Shown piece after piece: positions 1-6,230 of a DNA stretch of 8,798 nt. Made by a program: the position numbers and the translations under genes. The stretch's first letter is position 1. Each line of letters begins with the position of its first letter. The notes below the pieces were generated by a model. It saw only the letters and a program-made list of their open reading frames with translations, did no database searches and was not told the DNA's origin. The stretch is from Acidobacteriaceae bacterium (GTDB lineage: Bacteria > Acidobacteriota > Terriglobia > Terriglobales > SbA1), in contig PMHI01000635.1 in assembly GCA_003156615.1 (NCBI GenBank), positions 1-8,798 of the forward strand, in the 5' to 3' direction.

Positions 1-411
1 GGAGACGCTCTGGGGTTCGGCGCGGCGCTGGCTGGATGCTGCGATATCACCTTGGTGTCGTCCGCGGCGCGGTTTGCATTTCCTGAGATCGAGCACAATA
101 TTCCTGCGACGCTTGGCGTCTCCGCCGTTCTTCCTACGGTTCCGCTAAAAGCGGCCAAGTGGCTGGCTTACTCCGCCGAAACCATAACTGCGGAAGACGC
201 ATTGGCGGTTGGCCTGGCAAGCAAGGTTCTGCCCGCGGAAGGCTTCCCTGGCGCCTGCGAGCAAGTGTTGAATACGTTGGCGGCCAAGCCGCGCACCACG
301 CTTGAAGTGCTCAAACTTTACTTCTCGAAAGCGCCGGGCATGCCGCCTGAAACGGCGTCGGAGTATGCGGGCACGCTTCTCGGGCTGGCGACCACCCAGA
401 AGCCCAAGTAG
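1..411 (+). CDS. Enoyl-CoA hydratase/isomerase (crotonase) family protein, 5'-truncated by the window edge
   Basis: This is the C-terminal part of a crotonase-superfamily enzyme, which acts on acyl-CoA thioesters in the cytoplasm, as in beta-oxidation. The frame is open from base 1, so the TTG at 52 is internal and the true start lies outside the window. Visible hallmarks are the oxyanion-hole segment GDALGFGAALAGCCD, the following FPEIEHNIPATLG segment, and the TAEDALAVGLASKVLP stretch typical of the family. By recall alignment to rat mitochondrial hydratase, the PEI glutamate matches Glu164. The position of Glu144 is Ala and that of Gly141 is Phe. This makes a standard hydratase reaction uncertain; an isomerase or other crotonase activity is possible. 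The stop TAG is at 409-411, followed by an 87-nt gap to the hydrolase gene on the same strand. Family assignment is firm and substrate is unknown. Confidence 0.9.
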   Translation, partial: GDALGFGAALAGCCDITLVSSAARFAFPEIEHNIPATLGVSAVLPTVPLKAAKWLAYSAETITAEDALAVGLASKVLPAEGFPGACEQVLNTLAAKPRTTLEVLKLYFSKAPGMPPETASEYAGTLLGLATTQKPK

Positions 412-482
412 CTTCGTAGGTGGACGCGAAAACAGCATCTCCGGCCGGTTTTTCCACGGACGACCGATCACGGTCTGCGATT

Positions 483-490
483 AAAAGGAG
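483..490 (+). promoter_or_regulatory. Ribosome binding site of the alpha/beta hydrolase gene
   Basis: AAAAGGAG lies 8 nt before the ATG at 499 and supports that start codon. Confidence 0.75.
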
Positions 491-498
491 CGCATAAA

Positions 499-1410
499 AT
501 GAACGCAGATTTTTTGAGCCCGAGTCAACGCAAACAAGCTCTTTTCAAAGGCGATGACGAGCGACTGGCTGGAGCACAGCAAAAGAGGATTAAGACGGCG
601 TTCGGTCATGTCAACGTGACGATTGGCGGTAACGAAAGCGGTCCGGTGATGGTCTTGTGGCCGAGCGCCATGATGCAGGGCTCGATGTTGAGCTACCAGT
701 ACCAGCACTTTGCTTCCAAGTACCGCGTGGTTCTGGTCGATCCACCCGGCGTAGGTAAGTCGGATCCCCTCCGGAAGCAAATCACCATCGAAGACAGCGC
801 CGAGGTCGTGATCAATATCCTGGATGCTCTGGGAATCAAGAAGTGCATCCTCGGTGGGAATAGCTGGGGCGCCATGCTCGCAGCTGTTTTCCCAGCATGG
901 TATCCCGAACGAGTCATCGCTGCGATTGTGGTGAACGGCACAGCGTCACCACCCGACACGGCTGAGACCGTCAGAATATCGATCGGCTCGACACTGCTCT
1001 ATATGAATGGGACGATGCCCAAGTGGTGGGTGGGGTTCGCCAAAGCGGGATTCGCAGGGGACACCGCAACAGAGAGCAACCCTGAGTTCATGGATTATCT
1101 GAACTGTGTCTCTTACGATGATCCAAAGTCCATTTCCTTCCAACTCCAGGGCATTATTCTCAACCGCGTGGATCGCCACGATCTGCTTCGCACGATTAAG
1201 AACCTACCGGTGCTGGTGATCGCCGGCGAAGAAGATAGACAGTTTGCGGTCTACATCTCCCGCAAGCTGGCAAACGCAATTGCAGGTTCCACATTTGTTG
1301 TTCTACCGGAGACCGCCCACTTGGCTGCTCGTGAGCGGCCCGAGTTGGTCAATCCAGTAATCGAGAAGTTCCTCGATCAGCTCCCGTCTCATGCCGACCT
1401 ACATGCCTGA
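499..1410 (+). CDS. Alpha/beta hydrolase, 303 residues
   Basis: A soluble alpha/beta-hydrolase fold enzyme, probably an esterase or C-C/C-O bond hydrolase. The nucleophile elbow GNSWGAM gives Ser122. GEEDRQ gives the acid, around Asp246. PETAHLAARERPELV gives His274, followed by the usual C-terminal helix ending in EKFLDQL. The segment VVLVDPPGVGKSDP (residues 77-90) is the conserved strand-turn before the first helix. The oxyanion-loop HG motif usual in this fold is replaced by WPSAMMQGS (residues 54-62), which is unusual. A strong Shine-Dalgarno supports the start. No signal peptide or membrane segment is visible, so it is likely cytoplasmic. It follows the crotonase gene and may share its transcript. 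The fold and triad are clear; the substrate cannot be named. Confidence 0.92.
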   Translation: MNADFLSPSQRKQALFKGDDERLAGAQQKRIKTAFGHVNVTIGGNESGPVMVLWPSAMMQGSMLSYQYQHFASKYRVVLVDPPGVGKSDPLRKQITIEDSAEVVINILDALGIKKCILGGNSWGAMLAAVFPAWYPERVIAAIVVNGTASPPDTAETVRISIGSTLLYMNGTMPKWWVGFAKAGFAGDTATESNPEFMDYLNCVSYDDPKSISFQLQGIILNRVDRHDLLRTIKNLPVLVIAGEEDRQFAVYISRKLANAIAGSTFVVLPETAHLAARERPELVNPVIEKFLDQLPSHADLHA

Positions 1411-1555
1411 CCTGATTTCGATCGGCTATCCCGCGCTGGACAAGCTGCGGCTGGCAGAGCTCGCTCTAGAGGAGCGTCTGAGGGATAAGTTCGAGAGGAT
1501 GATTATCAGAGTAGAACCCGAGATCCGTATGCTTCCGGTTATTAAATTTCTTTGA
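1403..1555 (+). CDS. Short ORF of 50 residues, possible broken N-terminus of a D-2-hydroxyacid dehydrogenase
   Basis: An ATG at 1403 overlaps the last codons of the hydrolase gene in another frame and reads 50 codons to TGA at 1553-1555. The protein begins MPDLISIGYPALDKLRLAEL and continues with a charged helix (ALEERLRDKFERM). From memory, this beginning resembles the N-terminal strand and helix of D-2-hydroxyacid dehydrogenases, but the NAD-binding and catalytic domains are absent. The simplest reading is a gene remnant left by deletion or frameshift. A genuine small gene is the alternative. No clear ribosome binding site precedes the ATG, so it would depend on coupling to the hydrolase. 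Its stop is 10 nt before the XdhC-family start. Assignment is tentative. Confidence 0.35.
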   Translation: MPDLISIGYPALDKLRLAELALEERLRDKFERMIIRVEPEIRMLPVIKFL

Positions 1556-1565
1556 GGCCCAGAAA

Positions 1566-2690
1566 TTGAAGGAATATCGACAGATCGTAAGAATGGCGCA
1601 GGAAGGGGCCGCCTCCGTATTGGTTACGCTAGTGCGAACGCAAGGCTCAAGCTACCGGCGACCGGGAGCTCGCCTTTTGCTTGGAGCTCACGGCGGGTAT
1701 GCTGGAACACTCAGTGGAGGCTGTTTAGAGGCGGAAGTCGTCCGCAAGGCGACATGGTTGATACATAAAGGCGCCGTTGTACAAAGGTACTCGACGATGT
1801 TTGACGATACGGCCGAGATACCTTTTGGGCTAGGCTGTGGGGGAATTGTGGACCTCCTGCTTGAACCGACCTCAACGCCCGAGTTTAGAGCACTCTTGGC
1901 CGCCTTGGAGCGGTCGCTCACCGGAGAGGAATCGATCGTTCTGACCTGGTTGCCAAATGAAGAACGGGAACTTGCACGGACAGTATTGTCAGCGCAAGGA
2001 GATCTCTTGTTTTCCAGCGATAGTCTGACAGAAAAGACACTCGCTAATGTGAAAACCTGCGTCGTATCTGGTATTGGGGAATTGCCTCAGGAGATCTTTG
2101 TGGAGCGCGTTGTAGCTCCACAAAGGATCTTCATCGTAGGGGCAGGAGACGATGCGAAGCCGTTGGTCAGCATTGCCGCCCTTCTCGGATGGACCGTCAA
2201 GGTTGTGGATGGGCGGTCGCAACTTGCCAAAGTGAGCCGCTTCCCCGAGGCGGAAAGTGTGTCAGTGATTCAATCCGCAGCACTAGCTTCAGGTGAAGTA
2301 AAACGCAACGACGCGGTAGTGATTATGACCCACAGCTACGACCAGGATCGAGATTGGCTTGCCGCTATGCTCCCACTGCGCCCAGCTTATATAGGAATGC
2401 TTGGCGCACGCCATAGAACCTCATTCTTGATCAGCGACGTGGCTTCGGAGCTAGGATTTTCTGTCGCGGAATGCTGTGAGCTTATTCAAGCACCAGTCGG
2501 GCTCAACTTGGGAGGCGATGGACCTGAGGTGATTGCGCTCGCGATCATAGCGGAAATACAGGCTTCTCGCACGGGTATGCTCGCGAACTCGCGAAAGTTA
2601 GCTCCGATGGAAGTCGAGAGTTACGTGAAACAAGGTGGTTCCGCGGGCTTACACGCGTCGTCTGCCATGGACTCGACCTGCTCTGCCTAA
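1566..2690 (+). CDS. XdhC/CoxI-family protein, molybdenum hydroxylase maturation factor
   Basis: A member of the XdhC/CoxI family. Characterised members bind molybdenum cofactor and promote its sulfuration and insertion into xanthine dehydrogenase or related molybdenum hydroxylases. The N-terminal XdhC domain shows VTLVRTQGSSYRRPGA (residues 20-35), GTLSGGCLEAEV (47-58) and FGLGCGGIVDLLLEP (87-101). The C-terminal Rossmann-like domain shows IFIVGAGDDAKPL (188-200), YIGMLGARHRT (275-285) and APVGLNLGGDGPEVIALAI (309-327). Length (374) and domain order fit a full-length family member. The start is TTG at 1566: the N-terminus is then normal, no ATG or GTG lies upstream before the in-frame TAG at 1512, and a weak GAGG sits at 1554-1557. 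The last ~20 residues (Ser/Ala-rich) extend beyond the conserved domain. No molybdenum hydroxylase subunits lie in the window; they could be to the left or elsewhere. Confidence 0.9.
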   Translation: MKEYRQIVRMAQEGAASVLVTLVRTQGSSYRRPGARLLLGAHGGYAGTLSGGCLEAEVVRKATWLIHKGAVVQRYSTMFDDTAEIPFGLGCGGIVDLLLEPTSTPEFRALLAALERSLTGEESIVLTWLPNEERELARTVLSAQGDLLFSSDSLTEKTLANVKTCVVSGIGELPQEIFVERVVAPQRIFIVGAGDDAKPLVSIAALLGWTVKVVDGRSQLAKVSRFPEAESVSVIQSAALASGEVKRNDAVVIMTHSYDQDRDWLAAMLPLRPAYIGMLGARHRTSFLISDVASELGFSVAECCELIQAPVGLNLGGDGPEVIALAIIAEIQASRTGMLANSRKLAPMEVESYVKQGGSAGLHASSAMDSTCSA

Positions 2691-2951
2691 AAATCAGTCT
2701 CCAGAGCTACGGCGCGCCTTTAGCGTATGGCCCTGCCTAGCTGTGCAGGACGCGGCGGGCTGATACGGCAACTTGGCCACAGTCGGTCCGTCCTTGCAGA
2801 AGACGCCGGCCTAGCTCACTGCACGTCACCGAATAATTTTTCATTGGGGGAGCTTTGGGCTCAGAGACGGTTAACGAAGTCCAGTGGCAGAGCACCGAGG
2901 TCGCAAGTCCGAGTCTTCCTGCACCTGTAACGGTGAGTCGTCGCCCGTGAC
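2691..2951. other. Convergent intergenic region
   Basis: This 261-nt stretch lies between the stop of the + strand XdhC-family gene and the stop of the - strand SDR gene. A small inverted repeat, CCTGC (2732-2736) with GCAGG (2745-2749), has an 8-nt loop and no following T-run, so I do not call it a terminator. A T5 run at 2836-2840 has no stem in front of it. The only recognisable content is the tRNA-like remnant near its right end. Confidence 0.6.
2879..2926 (+). pseudogene. tRNA-like remnant lacking the anticodon arm
   Basis: AGTGGCAGAGCA (2883-2894) matches the common bacterial D-loop and 3' D-stem. Two bases later, GAGGTC (2897-2902) resembles a variable loop. It is followed by a T-arm: stem GCAAG (2903-2907), loop TCCGAGT (2908-2914) and stem CTTCC (2915-2919), with one mismatch. 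TGCACCT (2920-2926) would be the 3' acceptor strand. The whole anticodon stem-loop is missing, the 5' acceptor strand does not pair, the invariant T55 of the T-loop is C, and no CCA follows. It cannot be a working tRNA. It may be a decayed gene with an internal deletion or a leftover of tRNA-targeted integration. The resemblance was judged by eye and could be partly chance. Confidence 0.4.
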
Positions 2952-3659
2952 CTAAGCGATTGTGCCCCCGCCATCCAACGTAAGCACTGATCCGGTGGCA
3001 AACGGATTTGTTGCGAGCAGCAGTATTGCCGCGGCGACATCATCCGCCTCTCCTACACGTCGCACAGGCAATCTATCCGCAGCTCTTCGCAGCATCTGAT
3101 CTCGTTCGGCCTTCGGAAGCTTGTGGTAGAGGTTTGTATCGACGATACCCGGCGAGACTGCATTGACGCGAACTGGAGCGAACTCAAGCGCCAATCCGCG
3201 CACCAGCCCCTCAATAGCCGAGTTAATTGCACCCTGCAGGACGGAGTTGGCGTCTGGGCGATGACTCAAGAACCCAGAGACCAACGTTAGAGATCCCTCT
3301 TTGCTGAACATCGCTGAGCGCGCGACGCGATATGCGCCCCAGAACTTCGAATCCATTGACTTGTAGGCGGCCTTGAGTGGCAAGTCTCGGATGCTGCCGG
3401 TTTCCGTCGCCGCAGCTGTCACAACGATGTGGGAGAACGCTCCCTCACTTGCGAAGAAATCGACGATCGACTCGTCGTTCATGATGTCTAACTGCCGCGC
3501 TCGGGCTCCCTGACCGATTCTTCGCACAGCCTCGTCCAATTTAGCCGGATCGTGTGAGGCGACGGTCGTCTCAGCGCCCCGCTGCACAAACAGCTTGGCC
3601 GTCGCAAAACCAATTCCGGAACTACCACCCACAATTAAAACGCGATTTCCCGCAACCAT
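2952..3659 (-). CDS. SDR-family protein lacking the catalytic Tyr and Lys, 235 residues
   Basis: A classical short-chain dehydrogenase/reductase fold. The dinucleotide-binding turn GGSSGIG is at residues 11-17, LDI (57-59) matches the cofactor-contacting Asp, and NAVSPGIVDT (166-175) and the C-terminal TGSVLTLDGGG (222-232) are typical. The catalytic Ser fits LVSGF (Ser128). The YxxxK motif is replaced: aligning GAINSAIEGL to the usual SKxAxEAL helix puts Gln142 in place of Tyr and Asn146 in place of Lys. This matches, as I recall it, the Lin1944-like SDR subgroup, described as lacking the usual active-site residues. It may bind NAD(P) without standard reductase activity. GGAGG at 3666-3670, 6 nt upstream, supports the ATG. 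It is the last gene of the - strand operon, 33 nt after the DoxX gene. Confidence 0.9.
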   Translation of the reverse strand: MVAGNRVLIVGGSSGIGFATAKLFVQRGAETTVASHDPAKLDEAVRRIGQGARARQLDIMNDESIVDFFASEGAFSHIVVTAAATETGSIRDLPLKAAYKSMDSKFWGAYRVARSAMFSKEGSLTLVSGFLSHRPDANSVLQGAINSAIEGLVRGLALEFAPVRVNAVSPGIVDTNLYHKLPKAERDQMLRRAADRLPVRRVGEADDVAAAILLLATNPFATGSVLTLDGGGTIA

Positions 3660-3665
3660 TTCTCG

Positions 3666-3670
3666 CCTCC
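3666..3670 (-). promoter_or_regulatory. Ribosome binding site of the SDR gene
   Basis: Read on the - strand this is GGAGG, 6 nt before the ATG at 3659. Confidence 0.75.
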
Positions 3671-3692
3671 AAGAAGATATTCGTTTGCAAAT

Positions 3693-4133
3693 TCAACGTC
3701 GTGCGACCGACCGGTAAAGGGAAACAAATGCCGGCTGTTGTGGGCAGGCGGCGATGAAGACCAACCCACCAAGAAAGCCGAGATTCTGGATGAAGCTTAC
3801 GAGTTGATGCATCCTCGACTGCTCGGTCGGGGCTCGCCAAAAGGCATGTCCAATCACCGTAGCGGCTGATAAGAAGACCGCAAGCGCCAGGCTTCCCAGT
3901 TCCGGAAAGACGCCCATCGCCAGCGCGAGCCCTCCTATCACCTCAACAATGCGAGCGAGGCCCATCAACCGAGGAATATTTGAATCGGAAAATCCGGCCT
4001 GCTTCAATTCCCTGAGCGCCATCTCCTGGGGGATCAACCCGCTCCCGTTTACAACGAACGGAACGGCGGCAAGCACACGTGCCGAGACTAGGAGAATTCG
4101 TTCAGTTTCGGAAAAGGCGATGGCGATGTTCAT
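3693..4133 (-). CDS. DoxX-family integral membrane protein, 146 residues
   Basis: A small DoxX-like membrane protein of the inner membrane, predicted with four helices at about residues 12-30, 56-76, 78-98 and 111-130. Typical features are the early ARVLAAVPFVVNGSGLI segment, the GLARIVEVIGGLALAMG stretch that ends the second helix, and the late FIQNLGFLGGLVFIA helix. An upstream in-frame ATG at 4190 would overlap the preceding hydrolase gene and add 19 residues with no family character. I choose ATG 4131-4133 because AAAGGAG lies just upstream and family members start close to the first helix. DoxX proteins are often found next to redox or thiol-related genes, and some work in respiratory or thiosulfate oxidation complexes, but this one cannot be tied to a specific role. 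It sits between the MetX-like hydrolase (46-nt gap) and the SDR gene. Confidence 0.85.
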   Translation of the reverse strand: MNIAIAFSETERILLVSARVLAAVPFVVNGSGLIPQEMALRELKQAGFSDSNIPRLMGLARIVEVIGGLALAMGVFPELGSLALAVFLSAATVIGHAFWRAPTEQSRMHQLVSFIQNLGFLGGLVFIAACPQQPAFVSLYRSVARR

Positions 4134-4179
4134 AGAACTCCTTTGAGCAGGCGCAAACTGGACGATCGGTGGCTTGAGT

Positions 4180-5181
4180 TCAGAGAGCACTGTCCGCGAG
4201 CAATCCGCCTACGTAGTTATGCCAAACCTTTGCCTTCGAGAGAGTCCGGTGTCCGCTGGCCTCCTCCCCTGCGTCGATGATCACAGAGCGACCGCGACGA
4301 ACTCTCTGAATGTCTTGTTCTAGCCCCGTAAAGCCAATGCCGTTGATCTGGTCGTCGGTGAAGTTGAGAGTAAGCAGAGATGCTTGGACCTTCTCTAAGT
4401 CCTCAACAGGGTCATAGTCCTGCGAAGCCTTGAATTCCCAAACTACATCCCAGTACTGCTGAGAGGACTCGGCGTTCTCTGCGGTCTCCCGAATGTGCTG
4501 GTCGGCCATGTCCACATTACGGAACTGTCGCGCAAATTCCGCTTGGCCGCCGATCATCAACTGAAATAGGTTCCAAGCCATGCCTAAGCCGTGTGAGGTA
4601 GAAACCAAATCATTGCCGGTATACTTTGGATCGGATTGGATCAGCGCCAGCATTAGTCTGCGGAAGAGCAGATTGTGGCCGCTGAGTCTATACGGCAAAC
4701 ATGCTATGGGCATGAGGGCATCCATCATCGTTGGATACGCTATGCCCCAAATCCAGGTGTTCATGCCGCCCATGCTTGTTCCCAGGATCAGGCGCAGATG
4801 ATCGATGTTGAACAGTTCCCGGACCACGGCGTGCTGGGCACGTACGATGTCCATGTACGAGTATTGCGGAAAGTCTGGCCCATCTGCGCTGCTCGGTTTG
4901 CTCGATTCGCCGTGCCCGATCGCGTCGGGCATGATGAGAAAATATTCGTTGTGGTCGAGTGGCTGATCCCGCTCAAATAGGAAGTTGGCCATATCTGGCT
5001 GGAGAAATTGCATGCTACTGCCGGTGGTTCCATGAAGAAGAAGCACTGCGTTGTTTCTCGCGGAATTGAGCTGACCCAGGGTGCGACAATGAACCTTCAC
5101 ATAGCGCCGCTCTCCATTCGCAAAGGAGAACTCGGGCATGTGCAACTCGTGCGCTTTTGCTAGTTGCTTCCAGGCTGTCAT
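4180..5181 (-). CDS. Alpha/beta hydrolase related to the homoserine O-acetyltransferase (MetX) family, 333 residues
   Basis: A MetX-like alpha/beta-hydrolase fold protein. LLLHGTTGSS (residues 48-56) carries the oxyanion HG motif. FLIMPDAIGHGESSKP (81-96) is the conserved loop before the nucleophile region. LGTSMGGMNTWIWG (133-146) gives Ser136. TLNFTDDQIN (271-280) gives the acid, Asp276 or Asp277, and ASGHRT (308-313) gives His311. The insert between nucleophile and acid (about 165-265) forms the cap. Many such proteins are not true acetyltransferases but hydrolases annotated as alpha/beta fold hydrolase. No methionine-pathway gene is nearby, so a catabolic hydrolase is more likely than MetX. 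The start ATG at 5181 has only a weak ribosome site and lies 15 nt after the propeller gene stop, which suggests coupled translation. No signal peptide is visible. Confidence 0.9.
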   Translation of the reverse strand: MTAWKQLAKAHELHMPEFSFANGERRYVKVHCRTLGQLNSARNNAVLLLHGTTGSSMQFLQPDMANFLFERDQPLDHNEYFLIMPDAIGHGESSKPSSADGPDFPQYSYMDIVRAQHAVVRELFNIDHLRLILGTSMGGMNTWIWGIAYPTMMDALMPIACLPYRLSGHNLLFRRLMLALIQSDPKYTGNDLVSTSHGLGMAWNLFQLMIGGQAEFARQFRNVDMADQHIRETAENAESSQQYWDVVWEFKASQDYDPVEDLEKVQASLLTLNFTDDQINGIGFTGLEQDIQRVRRGRSVIIDAGEEASGHRTLSKAKVWHNYVGGLLADSAL

Positions 5182-5196
5182 AGTGGACTCACTTAC

Positions 5197-6156
5197 TTAA
5201 TAGAACGACAGACTTTCAATTCCAGCACCGGCATGTACGGTCTTCACAACCTTGGCCTCGCGCAAATCAACAACAGAGATCGTGCCATCGCCCTGATTGG
5301 CAACAAGAACAGTATTGCCGTCGGGATGAAACGCCATGTCCATCGGCCCCTTGCCGAGTTGAATGCTCTTCTGCTCGCTGAGGTCTGCGTTCAGGATCGT
5401 CCCAAGCGGCTCTTCGTGACTTGTGACTACGATGACTTTCCCGTTGGGACTGTACCTTACGATCTGAGCTGCCTTCTGATGATGCTTAAGAGGGACAGTG
5501 GTTTTGAGTGTCTCCGTTTCGGTGTTGATGACAAACAGGATCGGTTTCTTCCCGTCTACTGCTAAGACGGTCTCTCCATCCGGAGACATGCCCAAGCCGT
5601 CCAACTCGCTCGGGAGGGAGAGCTTCTTAATACGCTTTCGAGATTGCAAGTCGATGATGGCAAGGAACGCATCCTCTTCGGTCTCGGCGTATAGCTTTGA
5701 GCCGTCCGGCAGAATCTCGATTCTGTGCCCCTTATCCGACCCTATCTCCAATACGTGATCAATCCCGCCTGTCTGCGGGCTCATCGCGAGAACCACACCG
5801 CTGTTTTCACAGATGCAGTAAAGTTGCCCGAGAGAGCCCCAGCGCATACCGTGCGGAGCCTCGTACGGCGACACGTCGAAGTTAGCTATATGCTCTTTGT
5901 GGGTCAAATCTATGACAGCGATGAGATGGCCCGGATTTGGATTGTCGCCGTGGATGCCATCCCCATAGATTGGAACAAATGCCTTTGTGTGGTCCTCCGA
6001 TATCAATAACTCATGCACCTTCGGTTCAAAACCTGCGATTGTCTTCGTGATGCAGTAGGTCACAGGATCGAGGAACAGCACCTCATTCCCCACCTTGTCT
6101 ATCGCGACTAGCCCAGCGGTTCCCGAAGTAAAGTTTCGTTCTGAATACTCGTGCAT
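5197..6156 (-). CDS. YncE/YVTN-type beta-propeller protein, 319 residues
   Basis: A repeat protein of the YncE/YVTN seven-bladed beta-propeller class. Blade units carry the SPDG-ETVLAV pattern: SPDGETVLAV (191-200), SPNGKVIVVT (236-245) and HPDGNTVLVANQGDGTISVVDL (277-298), with LPDGSKLYAET near 149-159. The last strand AGIESLSFY closes the ring. Unlike many family members it has no export signal: it begins MHEYSERNFTSGTAGLVAID, so a cytoplasmic place is likely. Such propellers can act as binding scaffolds or lactonase-like enzymes. No lactonase metal ligands can be assigned by eye. A very strong ribosome site (GAGGAGGAAAGG before the ATG) supports the start. It lies 74 nt after the bicupin stop, the largest gap inside the operon. 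Confidence 0.85.
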   Translation of the reverse strand: MHEYSERNFTSGTAGLVAIDKVGNEVLFLDPVTYCITKTIAGFEPKVHELLISEDHTKAFVPIYGDGIHGDNPNPGHLIAVIDLTHKEHIANFDVSPYEAPHGMRWGSLGQLYCICENSGVVLAMSPQTGGIDHVLEIGSDKGHRIEILPDGSKLYAETEEDAFLAIIDLQSRKRIKKLSLPSELDGLGMSPDGETVLAVDGKKPILFVINTETETLKTTVPLKHHQKAAQIVRYSPNGKVIVVTSHEEPLGTILNADLSEQKSIQLGKGPMDMAFHPDGNTVLVANQGDGTISVVDLREAKVVKTVHAGAGIESLSFY

Positions 6157-6170
6157 CCTTTCCTCCTCAC
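6157..6170 (-). promoter_or_regulatory. Strong ribosome binding site of the beta-propeller gene
   Basis: On the - strand the 14 bases before the ATG at 6156 are purine-rich and contain GAGGAGG. This is one of the strongest ribosome sites in the window and suggests high translation of the propeller gene. Confidence 0.7.
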
Positions 6171-6230
6171 ACTCGATTCGGTGGCCCCGTAACCGACGCT
6201 CGTCTGATAATGCGCCAAAGTATTATTCCG

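Noticed and set aside
52..411. A TTG-started 119-residue gene
   Set aside because: The reading frame is open from base 1 and the upstream residues carry the crotonase oxyanion-hole motif, so position 52 is internal.
2732..2749. Inverted repeat as a transcription terminator
   Set aside because: Only five base pairs with an 8-nt loop and no T-run on either side.
2870..2926. A functional tRNA gene
   Set aside because: No anticodon arm, unpaired acceptor, altered T-loop base 55 and no CCA; kept only as a possible remnant.
2727..2930. A 67-residue + strand ORF in the convergent gap
   Set aside because: Low-complexity, no recognisable domain, no ribosome site, and it runs through the tRNA-like remnant.
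4134..4190. Upstream ATG extending the DoxX gene
   Set aside because: It would overlap the hydrolase stop and adds no family-like sequence, while the ATG at 4133 has AAAGGAG in front of it.
6179..6225. Short inverted repeats in the gap between oxdC and the propeller gene as operator or terminator
   Set aside because: Stems of only four to five pairs with large loops; not distinguishable from chance.
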